Numbered from the stretch's first letter, positions 23,987-35,356 are shown. The stretch: 64,000 nucleotides of DNA from Callorhinus ursinus (GCF_003265705.1 NW_020312817.1:26989861-27053860), one strand, 5' to 3'. The notes: a model not told the origin generated them from the letters alone. Translations and numbers: made by a program.

Positions 23987-24298
23987 GGGGTGCCTGGGTG
24001 GCTCAGTCGTTAAGCATCTGCCTTCAGCTCGGGTCATGGTCCCAAGGTCCTGGGATCAAGCCCCGTGTCGGGCTCCCTGCTCAGCAGGGAGTGTGTCTCT
24101 TTGACAGAGAGAGAGACAGCGAGAGAGGGAACACAAGCAGGGAGAGTGGGAGAGGGAGAAGCAGGCTTCCCGCTGAGCAGGGAGCCCGGTGCGGGACTCG
24201 ATCCCAGGACCCTGGGACCATGACCTGAGCCGAAGGCAGACGCTTAACGACTGAGCCACCCAGGCGCCCCTAAATAATAAAATCTTAAAAAAAAAAAA
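23987..24298 (+). mobile_element. Inverted SINEC pair (palindrome) inserted in L1
   Basis: A sense SINE head (23987 to about 24094) is followed by a reversed SINE (about 24101-24270) that lacks its own poly(T), and then by a residual sense tail (taaataataaaatctt plus A, 24271-24298). The flanks ccaacagcttttt and ccaacaacttttt are a degenerate target duplication of the outer element. The arms could fold into a hairpin of roughly 105 bp. Confidence 0.88.
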
Positions 24299-25812
24299 AG
24301 ACCCAACAACTTTTTTCACAGAACCAGAACAAACAATCCTAAAATTTGTATGGAACCACAAAAGATGCCAAATAGTCAAAACAATCTTGAAAAAGACAAG
24401 CAAAGCTGGGGGCATCACGATTCCGGACTTCCAGCTCTATTACAAAGCTGTAGTCATCAAGACAGTATGGTACTGGTTCAAAAACCGACACACAGATCAA
24501 TGGGAGAGAATAGAAAACCCAGAAATGAGCCCACAACTATATGGTCAGTTAATTTTCAGCAGAGCAGGAGAGAATATCCAAAGGGAAAAAGACAGTTTCT
24601 TCAACAAATGGTGTTGGGAAAATTGGACAGCAACATGCAGAAGAATGAAATCGGACCACTTTCTTAAACCATATACAAAAGTAAATTCAAAATGGATGAA
24701 AGACCAAAACGTGAGACCTGAAACCATAAAAGTCCTAGAAGAGAGCTCAAGCAGTAATTTCTCTGACATCAGTCATAACAACATCTTTCTAGATATATCT
24801 CCTGAGGCAAGGGAAACAAAAGCAAAAATAAACTGTTGGAACTACATCAAAGTAAAAAGCTTCTGCACAGCAAAGGGAACAATTAACAAAACCTAAAAGG
24901 CAGCCTATGGAATGGGAGAAGCTATTTTCAAATGACATATCCAAAATATATAAAGAATTTATAAAACTCAACACCCAGAAAACAAATAAGGCAATTAAAA
25001 ATGGGCAGAAGATATGAACATTTTTCCAAAGAAGACATACAGATGGCCAACAGACACATGAAAAGATGCTCAGTATCACTTATTATCAGGGAAATGCAAA
25101 TAAGAACTATAATGAGATATCACCTCACACCTGTCAGAATGGCTAAAATCAACAGCACAAGAAACAACCAGTGTTGGTGAGGATGCGGAGAAAGGGGAAC
25201 CCTCTCGGCACCGTTGGTGGGAATGCAAACTGATGCAGCCATTCTGGAAACAGTATGGAGGTTCTTTACAAAGTTAAAAATAGATCTACTGTATGATCCA
25301 GCAATCTCACTACTGGGTATTTACCCAAAGAAAATGAAAATACTAATTCAAAGGGATACATGCACCCCGATGTTTATAGCAGCATTATCTACAATAGCCA
25401 AGATATGGAAGCAGCAATATCAATAGAAGAAGTGGCATTATATACACAATGGAATATTGTACTCAGCCATAAAAGAGAATGAAATCTTGCCGTTTGCAAA
25501 GACATGGATAGAGCTATAGTGTATTATGCTAACATATAAATCAGTCAGAGAAAGACACATACCATATGATTTTGCTCATATGTGGAATTTAAGAAACAAA
25601 ACAAATGAGCAAAGGGGAGAAAAGAGAGAGAGAGGCAAACCAAGAAACAGACTCTTAACTCTAGAGAACAAACCAGTGGTTACCAGAGGGGAGCTGGGGG
25701 GGATGGGTTAAATAGGTGACGGGGGATCAAGGAGCGCACTTGGTTGTGATGAGAACACGACAGTTTATCTTATTAACGTTTTATTAAAATAAAAACCTGA
25801 AAAGAAAAAAAG

Positions 25813-26359
25813 AACTTGTCCAGGCTTTTACAGTTGAGTAGTAACTGTATTTCCCTGAAAATAAGAATCTGACTCTCCCATTATTGGCCTTTTAGTAATT
25901 TCTTACTTAGAGCCAGTTTTAGATAAAAAATACTCAGAAATTTATAGAACATTTCTAAGAAATGAGTGAAATATCGAAAACTATAAATTATAAGAATTAA
26001 CAACATACAGTATTTGATAGCCTCAAAAATGTGTTCTTTGGAGGAAATAGGAACTGAGATGATTAAAAATAGAGTGTTTACTGTAAATTATATAGAGACA
26101 TATTTTCATACATCAAAATAACCCAGGTTTTGGAAGACAAACTTTGGAATTTGGGAGATGTTGAATATGCATTTGGGTGTTTCATCCAAAGTATTACTCG
26201 TGGCTTTTAAAAAAAAGCAGTGAAATATTAGTTTGGTCTTAGCTATATTTTTATCTTATATTTTCTTTTTAAGTTTTTAGCAATACTGAACTTGAATGTA
26301 AAATTTCTCTTTTTAAGGACCTTGTAAGTAATGATTTTGTAAAATATATGCTTTTTATA
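25813..26359. other. Intron sequence with no recognised repeat
   Basis: AT-rich, nothing recognised. Confidence 0.4.
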
Positions 26360-27135
26360 TTGTCATAAAATATTCATAACATACAATTTACCATTTTAAC
26401 AAAATTTTTTTAGAGAGGGAGAGAGGGGTAGAGGGAGAGGTGGAGGGAAAGGGAGAAAGAGAATCTTAAGCAGGCTCCACGCCCAGCACAGAGCCCAACT
26501 CAAGGCTCCGTCTCACCACCCTGAGATCATGACCTGATCTGAAAACAAGAGTCGGCTGCTTAACTGACTGAACCACTCAGCACCTCCATTTTAACAATTT
26601 TTAAGTGTATCATTCAGTGACATTAAAGACATTTACACTGTTAGGTAATTATCAGCACTTTCCATCTCCAGAGCTTTTTTATCACCATACTGAAACTCTG
26701 TACCCATTAAACACTGGCTCCCTATGCTCTCCTCTCCCTAAAATGACAACCACCATTCTATTTTCTGTTTTGCATTTCAGTATTCTAGGTGCCTCATGCA
26801 GTCATAAAATATTTGTCCATTTGTGTCAGGCTTATTTCAGGTAGCATAAGGTCTTCAAGGTTCATCCATGTTGTAGTGTGTATCAACCTCCTTCCCTTTT
26901 AAGGCTGAATCATAGTTATACACACACACACATACCACATTTGGTTTATCATTTTTCTGTCAGTGAATATTTGTGTTGTTTCTGCCTTTTACCTGTTGTG
27001 AACAACAGTGCCATAAACGCTGGTGTGCAAGTATCTATTCAGGTCCCTCCTTTTATTTCTTTTGGGCTTATATCCAAGAAATGAGTTTGCTGGATCATGT
27101 GTAATCCCATGTTTAATTTTTTGAGGATGCTTTTT
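26360..27135 (-). mobile_element. Old L1 3' UTR/ORF2 end, antisense, split by SINE
   Basis: aaatattcataacatacaat, ttaccattttaacaattttt, aagtgtatcattcagtgaca, and further right ttcaaggttcatccatgttg and atatccaagaaatgagtttg: a standard old L1 reverse pattern. A short (ca)n lies near 26920. Confidence 0.82.
26408..26587 (-). mobile_element. SINEC, antisense, older
   Basis: GA-rich body and a decayed head ending gaaccactcagcacctcc. Flanked by forms of cattttaacaattttt, a target duplication inside old L1. Confidence 0.85.
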
Positions 27136-27739
27136 TGTCTCTTTTTTAAAGTGAGAATGCCTTTTTTTAATGCCCAGATTTCCTCATCTGTACAAAGGCA
27201 TCGTCAGATATCTGCCATGAACATAGAACAGTCAATGGAATTCCACAATCTGTTAATCTCTGATGTATTTTGTTTTTTGTTTTTGCTCACATAAATAACT
27301 GGTAGCTAGAATCCTAGGCTATTAAAAAATTGAACCAGCTTATATTTAGGTACTATATATTCAGTCATCACTGCTTCTCATTATCAAAGCTGAACCTGTG
27401 TGCTTAGCCTTGTCTATGTGAGACACCTCACTATTCCTGATCTGATGAGTCACCATTTGGTATTTGTGAAAATATTCATTTATTTTACTAATTTTTGACA
27501 TCTAAGAAATTTAAATGTTCTCAAGTATTTCTCTCTTACGTTGGACAGTAAAGAACTTTCATTGGCTTTTAATAACCTGTGTGGGGCATTTTGGTGAATA
27601 TGAAGTCTATAATAATTACAATCAAATTAGTGTTAATTAAAAATATAAAATAACCAAAATTCCACAAAGATGAACTTGGGAGTTCATGTCATTATTTTCC
27701 CTTCATCATGACAGAATTTTGTAGGTGGAATAAGCTTTG
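27136..27739. other. Intron sequence with no recognised repeat
   Basis: AT-rich, nothing recognised. Confidence 0.4.
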
Positions 27740-27860
27740 GTCACCATTTAGTCCACTTTTTTTCTCTTTATAGATAAGACATATCTTGGTGCAAGAGAAG
27801 TTAATCCACTTATTTAAGGGCATATAGCGAATGGCTGGGAAGGTGGAGGAACTCAAGCTA
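27740..27860 (-). mobile_element. MIR, antisense
   Basis: ctctttatagataagacata, gaagttaatccacttattta and agggcatatagcgaatggct: a decayed antisense MIR core. Confidence 0.6.
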
Positions 27861-27964
27861 GTTTGGGAAAGAATTCACCTTAATTTGTGGATTTGTACAA
27901 AGTATCATAATGAATTATTTGGAACCTTATTCTTTGCTATAAAACAAATGGAATTTTATTAAAA

Positions 27965-28135
27965 CTTTCTAGCTGACAGCAACCTTAGAGACCATCAGAT
28001 GGAATCCCATCGTTGTGTAAATGAGGAAGAGGAGGGCTAAAATGGTCAATACTTTTCCAAACACTTATGCAGCTAATTGGTGGAGAGTCTGGTCTAGAGT
28101 CCAGTTCTTTTTTTCAGTGCATTTTCCCACTTTGC
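27965..28135 (-). mobile_element. MIR-like ancient SINE, antisense
   Basis: gtgtaaatgaggaagagga followed by acacttatgcagctaattgg and ctagagtccagttctt, reminiscent of a MIR or MIR3 on the minus strand. Confidence 0.55.
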
Positions 28136-28554
28136 CATGCCTCTTCTTTAAAATTATGTTGTATGCTACAATTTAGCAATGACTTTTTTTCAAAAGGCTT
28201 GAAAGCTTATTTTATTTGGCATTTGGAGCATATTGTTGTAAAGAAAAAATACTATAAAGTAATGTTTAAGTTTCTGAGCTGCTTCACAAAAGCCTATGTA
28301 AGCCACTGTGTACCTGGATTATAGTAATAAAAATATTATTTCATGATACCGAATTATTATTTACTATGTTGTGTCCTTGGGGAGAGAGTATTTTCCCAAA
28401 TCTATTGAGGGAATGTCAGGGAAAAAAAAGTGACAGGTGATTTTTGTAAGTGCTAGTCACTGTTGATTTACATTTCTTTTTCAGAAGAAGCATCTTTGTA
28501 CATACCCTTTTGCCCCTGTGTAAATGATGACAAACATGAAATCCCTTCTCCGTC
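28136..28554. other. Intron sequence with no recognised repeat
   Basis: Nothing recognised. Confidence 0.4.
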
Positions 28555-28611
28555 CCTTTCTTTCTCTCTCTCTCTGAGTGCTCTCTCTCTCTCTCTCTCT
28601 CTCAGTGCTCT
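28555..28611 (+). repeat. (CT)n microsatellite
   Basis: Pyrimidine tract of ctct units interrupted twice by gagtgctct/cagtgctct. It creates the arginine/glutamate-rich minus-strand frames that cross it. Confidence 0.9.
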
Positions 28612-28820
28612 CAGTGTGCCAGGCTGTACAGAAGGCGCTAGGGAACAGAATAGTTGGGACCTCTGCGCTGAAGGAGCCAACCTGCATGCAGTGTGGAGAA
28701 TCATGGGGTAGAGATGGAGATACTTAGGGAAAGTGGTTGAGAAAGGCTCTCCGAGAAAGTGGCATTTGAGCTGACCCCCGAAGGGTGAGGCAGAGCCAGC
28801 AGGAGGCGGTAGGTGGTTAT
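28612..28820 (+). mobile_element. Ancient mammalian interspersed repeat (family uncertain)
   Basis: gtgccaggctgtacagaagg, agtggttgagaaaggctctc, gaaagtggcatttgagctga and ccgaagggtgaggcagagcc follow the layout of the same ancient family as at 8030 and 17520. The 187-residue minus-strand frame that spans it and the (CT)n is the longest minus frame outside L1 and looks like chance. Confidence 0.5.
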
Positions 28821-29529
28821 TCTCAGGTCCTGAATTGAGTGGAATTAAGAGTAACTCTGGCCAGGGATGCGGTGGAGACTCTGGATCAGCTCTGCCCATC
28901 CATCTGGACAGATGTGCTTGACTCCTTACCAGCCGGCCTGCTGCCTGGGTAGGTAGGTTGGTGCTCCCTCCATTGGGTTTGCTTGCTGAACTATTAGATT
29001 GGGTATTTCTTAAAAATAGCATTTTCTTCATAAGTTGGTAGAGTGTTGTAGCAGATATTCCCCCATTGAATTTTCTTTTTCTTACCTAATTATGATTGAC
29101 TTACCTTGTGGGCAGCAGTGTTGTAAAAATATATTAAACACAGCCTATCCGAATTTACCTCCGTTTAGAAAGAGTTTCCCAAGTCTCCTGGCCAAACAGA
29201 TATAAGATAAATGCATTCTTCAGGGATGCCATTATCCAGCCAGTTCCTTCTGTAAAGCTTTTCAAATGTCTGTCAGATTGCATTTTACTCTCAGTGTTTA
29301 GTGAGAATGTTTTGCTTGACCTTCGCATAAAAGTCTCAGGCAAACTCTTGTTCTCGTGCCAGCGAATTTGTTATTTTTCTGAGGAAAATATCTCCCCTAT
29401 TTGGTGTGCAAACCTTAAAGCTGGGCTTTAACTCTGACAAGCCTGTCATCAGTGTGGTTGGGAGCTGTAGGGGAGGACAAGTTTTCTTGGACCTTCTTAG
29501 GGCTGGGTCTGCAAATTCATATGACAGAT
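28821..29529. other. Intron sequence with no recognised repeat
   Basis: No family recognised. Confidence 0.4.
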
Positions 29530-29910
29530 TAACATGAGAAAAGCACACAGATTTATTTAATACAGATTTTTTTGGTGACATGGGAGGCTTCATAAGGAAA
29601 CAAAGACCTGAAGAAGCAGTTAAACTTGAGTATATTTATGCTTGGTTTGATGAAGAGTGGGCATCATGGAGGAATGTGCTAGGTCAGAAAGTGTGAGGTG
29701 TAGGTGTAAAGGATGCGCTTTTCCTCCGGGTATAGGGTGTAGGGAGGACACTCTCACAACAGGGTTTCATGACCTGCTTCAGGGCAGAGGGGCAGGGGGA
29801 AGGTTGGAGTGATCTTCCTGCTTCTGCTGTTTCCTCACACTCCTTTGGCTTAAAATATTCAATATGCTCAGGTGCCATATTTTGGGGGTAGCATGTCGTG
29901 AAGCCTATCA
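29530..29910. repeat. Possible ancient LTR-type repeat
   Basis: The pattern catgagaaaagcacacagat...atttaatac, gacatgggaggcttcataag, ctgaagaagcagttaaactt recalls an ancient interspersed repeat, perhaps LTR-derived. I cannot name the family. Confidence 0.3.
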
Positions 29911-30039
29911 GAGGTTAGTGCCAGCAACTGTGCTCACTCTGGGTGGTGATTTTCTGTTGGGGTGAGAGAAAGCATTCAGGAGAGGAAATCTGGAGGGGGC
30001 CACTTCAGTGGGTACTCTCAGAGGCTTGTTAAGTTTTAC

Positions 30040-30225
30040 CTAATTCATATTTAATCCTCCTCACAACCTGTGAGAGATAGTTACCCCTGTTTTAGAGAGG
30101 AAGAAAGTGAGACCCTGGGAGGTTCCAAGGCCACCCAGTGACTCATCTCACGTGGTGGAGCTGGGATTCTGCACAAGCTCTGGCTGGCTTGGAGAATGTT
30201 CCCGCTGTGCTACAGAGCCCTTCCC
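30040..30225 (-). mobile_element. MIR, antisense
   Basis: atttaatcctcctcacaacc, tgtgagagatagttacccct, gttttagagaggaagaaagt and ggagctgggattctgcacaa: a well preserved antisense MIR. Confidence 0.85.
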
Positions 30226-30340
30226 TCCATGCTGTTCTGTCCTGTCACAAAGGTACAGAGACAGTCCCTTTAATCAGGTGAAGAAGAAGTAAGGCAGTGA
30301 TGCGACCCATTGTGGGTAGTAGAATCACTTTGCAGATTAC

Positions 30341-30575
30341 CTTTTTTTTTTAATAATTTTTTGTTATGTTAATCACCATACATTACATCATGAGTTTTTG
30401 ATGTAGTGATCCATGATTCATTGTTTGTGCATAACACCCAGTGCTCCACGCAGAATGTGCCCTCTTTGATACCCATCACCAGGCTAACCCATCCCCCCAC
30501 CCCCTCCCCTCTAGAACCCTCAGTTTGTTTTTCAGAGTCCATCGTCTCTCATGGTTCGTCTCCCCCTCCGACAGT
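30341..30575 (-). mobile_element. Carnivore L1 3' tail, antisense
   Basis: Poly(T), ttgttatgttaatcaccata, gagtttttgatgtagtgatc, acccagtgctccacgc, ctcagtttgtttttcagagt. A 3'-terminal fragment of about 235 bp. Confidence 0.92.
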
Positions 30576-30794
30576 GTTACGCATTTTAAATAGTTCTTTA
30601 ATGTATTTTACCTTATGTATCTTTATATATGCCATATACACCTACTTATGTTGATGAAGCCATTTTTCTCGTAGATTTTAGTTAATGGAGGTTAACAAGA
30701 TACAGTTATAGGTTAATCTGGTAAAGTGTATTTCAGGGGGATAAAATATTTTAATTTGCACTGTTATACAAGGATAAGATTACCTAATTGACAT

Positions 30795-30918
30795 TGCATT
30801 AGAATGTAAATTCCATGACGATGGGGACGTTGTCTGTCTTGCTTACTAGTTGGTCCCTGGGGCCTTGTGCACACGGCCTTGTACAGAGTAGGTGCGCAAG
30901 TGAATTAATGAATGAATA
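30795..30918 (+). mobile_element. L2 3' end
   Basis: aatgtaaattccatgacgat, ggggacgttgtctgtcttgc and agtaggtgcgcaagtgaatt...atgaatgaat. Confidence 0.75.
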
Positions 30919-31114
30919 CACTTTGGTGGGACCCCATCTATTGATTCTCCTCCTCCCTTATTCATGCACTCTTTCCTTCTCCTGCTCCCCTTAGCAGAGC
31001 AGTTTCCCAGCATTCTTTACTGAGTCCACTGCTTATGTTGCTTGACCAGAGTTTCCTGGGTAGTATCATCACTTCCAGGGGGTGATCATATGGGGGAAAG
31101 TGTTGAAAAAACAC

Positions 31115-31300
31115 TATAAAGATGTTGTTCTGGGGATCAAGAGACCAAGTATTAGAATCAGCTTTTGCTACTAATGAAGGTGTGATACAGAGCAAGTGGC
31201 TTAACCTGTTGGTGCTTCATTTTTCTTTTTATTGTAAGGGGGTTGGCCTTGATCCAGAGTTGAAAATTCAGATGTCTCTAGGGACCAAGGGAGGTAACTC
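31115..31300 (+). mobile_element. MIR, sense
   Basis: Decayed MIR: gggatcaagagaccaagtat...agagcaagtggcttaacctg, ttggtgcttcatttttct. Confidence 0.6.
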
Positions 31301-31376
31301 ACACGGTAGTACAGTAAGGAGTTGTAAGGAAAGAGATAGAATTTATACTCCATTGAAGGACCTCCTGCTAACTCTT

Positions 31377-31587
31377 TTTTTTTTTTTTTAAGATTTTGTT
31401 TATTTATTTGAGAGAGAGAGAGAGCACCTGAGCACGAGCAGGGGGAGGGGCAGAAGGAGAAACAGACTCCCCACTGAGTGCGGACCCCTGACCCTGACCC
31501 CGGGGCTTGATCCCAGGACCATGAGATCATGACCTGAGCTGAAACCAAGAACCAGACACTTAACCAGCTGAGCCACCCAGGTGCCCC
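31377..31587 (-). mobile_element. SINEC, antisense, with target duplication
   Basis: Flanked by cctcctgctaactctt (from 31361) and cctcctaactctt (from 31591). Poly(T) and reverse head gagccacccaggtgcccc. Confidence 0.92.
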
Positions 31588-31589
31588 AC

Positions 31590-32202
31590 TCCTCCTAACT
31601 CTTAATAAGAATTTGGAGTGATAAATGAATTTGACCAAAAACAAATACTTGTATTATCTCATCCTAGTGGTTATTTTTTTTCCTGTTAACGTTAATGTAA
31701 ATTTTATTCAAGAGATAATATTGAAGAACTCTAAGAAAGGAAAAATTTACCAGTTATTCACTCTACAGTAAAAAGTGGAACTGGGGATCACATACTACAC
31801 ATAAATAAATTCTATCTTTACATTTCGACATAAAGCTCTTCTTAGAGCCATTTAACTTTTGCTGATAAAGTTTTGTGAATTATGTTCAGGAACTTTGACA
31901 ACACACACATATACACGCTCTTCGAATAAGTTAAGTACCTAGGATTTTTTAAATAATTAGATCAGTGTTTATTGTGACTTTATAACTCCTTCAAATTATA
32001 CTTTAATATTTGACACAGTAGTTTCAAAAAATAAATATTCAGGCCTCAGTTTTAAATTTTCCTTCAGTGTAATGCACAAAGTTGATAAAGAAATATTAAT
32101 AGGACTACCCTAAAATAAATGCACCTTTCTTATAAAAATTACTTGTTAGATTACAGTTCCCATTCTGTTCTGTAATTCTGATAAGGAGTATACTTTTTTG
32201 GT
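31590..32202. other. Intron sequence with no recognised repeat
   Basis: AT-rich, nothing recognised. Confidence 0.4.
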
Positions 32203-32337
32203 GGGGGAATCTGGGTGGCCCAATCAGTTAAGCATCAGATTCTTGATCTCGCTCAGGTCTTGATCTCATGGTCATGAATTCAAGCCCTGCAATGAGCTCC
32301 ATGCTGGGTGTGGAGCCTACTTAAAAATTTTTTTTAA
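32203..32337 (+). mobile_element. Old short SINEC-like SINE, sense
   Basis: gggggaatctgggtggccca head, gtgtggagcctacttaaaaa end without a CT-rich tract. Flanked by variants of gtatacttttt. Same subtype as 19790 and 41628. Confidence 0.86.
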
Positions 32338-32509
32338 AGAATATACTTTTTGGTAATAAAACAGGGTTTAGAATGATTCAGTCCTTGGGAAATTCTAATG
32401 GCAGCCACTCAATGAAGAAGTCAGTCATTCCTGGAGTCACAAACACTCAAAAACTGCTGTTAGAGTTGAGTTTTTGTGGTTTTTGATGTTTATTGTTTTG
32501 GTTTAGCCT

Positions 32510-32655
32510 CATAGTTCTTAAACATGGCTATGGTTTCAAATTACCTGGGGAATGTTTTAAAAACACAGTTGCCAGATGCTACTCTCAGAGATCTGATTTA
32601 CTTAAAAAAAAAAATACCAAAAGCTTCTCAAGCGCTTCTAACGTGTAGCTAGGTT
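32510..32655 (+). mobile_element. MER5-type hAT remnant
   Basis: catagttcttaaacatggct, aattacctggggaatgtttt, cagatgctactctcagagat: a MER5A-like layout with an A-rich slip in the middle. Confidence 0.65.
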
Positions 32656-33087
32656 TTGAATGATTAATTGGACTCTTAATTAACTAGGGTGTTTCCGCAC
32701 TGACTTTTAGAAACAAGCAGCTGATCAAGGATATAGTCAGCTTTCCGACAAATAAGTATCTTCCCTTGTTTCTCAGCAGTCTTGACTGAATGTGTAATTG
32801 TAAATGATCTCCGGGAAACAGTGTGGATTCCAGATCATCAGCAGAGAGTGACAACTGTTCATTTCACCACGCAGTCCCTACTGCGTCATCATACATTTTG
32901 CCCATTTTCACTCACCCAGAACTTTTACTTTTTTCCCCACCACATGTGCAGTCAAAGTCAATGGTTTCTACTCCATTCTCTGAGCTCATGGCTGTCACAG
33001 CTTTCTGGGGTTGGGACTTTAGTCCTTGCATATTCGAGCTTTTGTCTTAGGCCAGTTTTTATTAAGATGTCCCCTCTGGGAAAGCAT
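32656..33087. other. Intron sequence with no recognised repeat
   Basis: Includes a 146-residue + frame at 32782-33222 that only becomes long by reading into the antisense SINE. No family support. Confidence 0.4.
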
Positions 33088-33269
33088 TTTATTTTATTAT
33101 TATTTTTTAAAGATTTTATTTATTTATTTGACAGAGAGAGACAGCGTGAGAGGGAACACAAGCAGGGGGAGTGGGAGAGGGAGTGCGATGTGGGGCTCGA
33201 TCCCAGGACCCTGGGATCATGACCTGAGCCGAAGGCAGATGTTTAAAGACTGAGCCACCCAGGTGCCCC
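33088..33269 (-). mobile_element. SINEC, antisense, internally deleted
   Basis: Target duplication tgggaaagcat at 33077-33087 and 33270-33280. About 30 bases are missing in the body (gagagggagtgcgatgtggg), where other copies carry gaagcaggcttcccgctgagc. Confidence 0.93.
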
Positions 33270-33394
33270 TGGGAAAGCATATTAACTGAATCGGAGACTC
33301 ACTACCCTAACCAAGGCTAGAAAGCATTCTCGTACATTTTAGAATGGTTTTCTGTAATATGTATTAAAGAAAAGAAGGTCTTTTGCCTTTAAAA

Positions 33395-33800
33395 AAAATT
33401 GTTTTTTAATTAACATAATGTATTATTTGTTTTAGGGTTACGGTTCTGTGATTCATCAGTCTTACACAATTCACAGTTCTCACCATAGTACATACCCTCC
33501 CCAAAGCCCATCACCCAGCCATCCATCCCTCCCACCCACCTCCACTCCAGCAACCCTCAGTTTGTTTCCTGAGATTAAGAGTCTCTTATGGTTTGTCTCC
33601 CTCTCTGGTTTCGTCTTGTTTCATTTTTCCCTCCCTTTCCCTATGATTCTGTCTTGTTTCTCAAATTCCTCATATCAGTGAGATCATATGATACTTGTCT
33701 TTCTCTGTTGGACTTATTTCATTTAGCATAATACCCTCTAGTTCTATCCACATAGTTGCAAACAGCAAGATTTCATTTTTTGATGGCTGCATAATATTCC

Positions 33801-33837
<37 letters not shown>

Positions 33838-34438
33838 TTGTGTGTGTGTACACACACACACCCCACATCTTTATCCATTCATCTGTTGATGGACATCTAG
33901 GCTCTTTCCATAGTTTGGCTATTGTGGACATTGCTGCTGTAAACATTGGGGGTGCACGTGCCCCTTCGGATCACTACATTTGTATCTTTGGGGTAAATAC
34001 CCAGTGGTGCAATTGCTGGGTCGTAGGGTAGCTCTATTTTCAACTTTTTGAGGAACCTCCGTACCATTTTCCAGAGTGGCTGCACCAGCTTGCATTCCCA
34101 CCAACAGTGTAGGAGGGTTCCTCTTTCTCTACATCCTTGCCAACATCTGTCATTTCCTGACTTGTTAATTTTAGCCATTCTGGCTGATGTGAGGTGGTAT
34201 CTCATTGAAGTTTTGATTTGGATTTCCCTGATGCCAAGCGATGTTGAGCACTTTTTCATGTGTCTGTTGGCCATTTGGATGTTTTCTTTGGAAAAATGTC
34301 TGTTCATGTCTTCTCCCCATTTCTTGATTGGATTATTTGTTTGGCTGTTGAGTTTGTAAGTTCTTTATAGATTTTGGATACTAGCCCTTTATCTGACATG
34401 TCATTTGTAAATATCTTCTCCCATTGTGTCACCTTTAA
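33395..34438 (-). mobile_element. Carnivore L1, antisense (3' UTR and ORF2 3' end)
   Basis: About 1.04 kb, 5'-truncated. The left end is the 3' UTR (gttttttaattaacataatg, gattcatcagtcttacacaa). The right part encodes the ORF2 C-terminus on the minus strand (33897-34307: [19 protein letters not shown] start, [13 protein letters not shown] motif). A TG/CA microsatellite has expanded at the ORF2 stop region. Confidence 0.92.
33803..33864 (+). repeat. (TG)n-(AC)n microsatellite inside L1
   Basis: A run of tg units, a short tatgtttg interruption, then tgtgtgtgtacacacacaca. Because TG is followed by AC, the tract can fold back on itself. Confidence 0.93.
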
Positions 34439-34967
34439 GTGAGCAAATACTTAATTCTTGGGTATTCTGTGTACTTGAAGTTTGATTTGCATTTGTATCT
34501 ATGAATTAGGATGTATTTTAAGTGAAAAGTTACCAGATTTCTAATGATTATTTTTTATGTTTGAGTTTGGCTAATGTTTAAAGATTTATTTCAAATTTGG
34601 GAAAGATATTTTGAGGTAGTTTATTTTCTCACATTTTTTATAACCTATGAGATAAAAAGATTTATTAATTACTAGTGTGATAAAGTCTGCCTACTATTTT
34701 GATTACCTGGAAAGATTTTGATTTATTCCTTAAGGGATTTATTCAATAGATTGGATCCAGTAGGTTAAGTAATGACTGCTCAAGTGACAAATTCTTCACA
34801 AAAATATTGGACACCACATGTTTTATTATTTTTCACCGAGAAGATTTTCAGATCTGCATTCAGCTGTATTCTGATATTTTTGGAAGAGTTAATTTTGTAC
34901 TAATCAGAGTGGGATCACCAAGCTCATGCCTTCTTTTTGTGTTTGTTTTTTAATTCTCTTCCATCAG
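34439..34967. other. Intron sequence upstream of the third exon
   Basis: AT-rich unique-looking sequence leading to the acceptor, with no recognised repeat. Confidence 0.5.
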
Positions 34968-35081
34968 TTTTTGCTTTCACAACCAAAGTTTTGGGCCATT
35001 CAGACATCAGCCTTGATCCTCCGGACCAAACTTGACAGAGGAAGCACACGCCGAATGGAGCGCGCAATGAGGCAGACACAG
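34968..35081 (+). CDS. TTC27: TTC27 internal exon (114 nt, about residues 374-411)
   Basis: Third TTC27 exon. The acceptor is ttctcttccatcag ending at 34967 and the donor is gtgaga at 35082. It holds exactly 38 codons in phase 0: Phe-Leu-Leu-Ser then [18 protein letters not shown] and later [11 protein letters not shown]. This WAIQTSAL...RTKL...RAMRQTQ segment is highly characteristic of TTC27 and is the strongest basis for the gene call. It joins directly to the exon ending at 6839, so no further coding exon is needed in the 28.1 kb between them. The next expected TTC27 exon, which leads into the TPR region, was searched for by eye downstream and was not found before the end of the window. 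Confidence 0.94.
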
Positions 35082-35172
35082 GTGAGAATTAATGTGACAG
35101 TTTTTGTTCTTCTTCCAACCCTTCTTTATGCAATGAATGAATCACTGAACACTACATCAAAAACTAATGATT

Positions 35173-35322
35173 GGGGCGCCTGGAGGGCTCAGTCGTTAAG
35201 CATCTGCCTTCGGCTCGGGTCGTGATCCCAGGGTCCTGGGATCGAGCCCCACATCGCACTCCCTGCTCAGCAGGGAGCCTGCTTCTCCCTCTCCCTCTGC
35301 TGCTCCCCCTGCCTGTGCATGT

Positions 35323-35356
<34 letters not shown>

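Larger units (their letters stand above)
23337..25812 (+). mobile_element. Carnivore L1 fragment, sense (ORF2 3' third and 3' UTR), with SINE insertions
   Basis: Moderately young L1. ORF2 text runs through 23337-23676, 23869-23986 and 24299-25430, then the 3' UTR to an A-rich end at about 25812. An open piece at 24387-24896 shows the ORF2 C-terminal region ([19 protein letters not shown] start, [14 protein letters not shown] and [16 protein letters not shown] parts), then a stop. The coding parts are broken by stops and by SINEs at 23677-23868 and 23987-24298. It has no ORF1 and no intact endonuclease, so it cannot be active. Confidence 0.92.
6840..34967 (+). other. TTC27: TTC27 large intron, 28128 bp
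   Basis: Complete intron bounded by a consensus gtgagt donor and a ttctcttccatcag acceptor. The reading frame joins directly across it. It contains L2, MIR, MER5, SINE and L1 pieces listed separately. No exon with homology to another known gene was found on either strand. Confidence 0.9.

Noticed and set aside
24387..24896. 169-residue plus-strand open frame as a possible gene
   Set aside because: It is the C-terminal part of L1 ORF2 in a truncated element, without ORF1 or the rest of ORF2.
28468..29031. 187-residue minus-strand open frame, the longest outside L1
   Set aside because: It gains length by crossing a (CT)n microsatellite, read as Arg/Glu repeats, and an ancient repeat. No family resemblance, splice context or start context.
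31201..31644. 147-residue minus-strand frame
   Set aside because: It is mostly a SINE read in frame (the WLSWLSVWFLVSAQ-type text seen in many SINE frames).
32782..33222. 146-residue plus-strand frame
   Set aside because: The last third is an antisense SINE. The first part has no recognisable homology.
34926..35225. Plus-strand 99-residue frame around the third exon as an independent gene
   Set aside because: It reads a different frame through the TTC27 exon and into the following SINE. The spliced TTC27 frame explains the conserved part.
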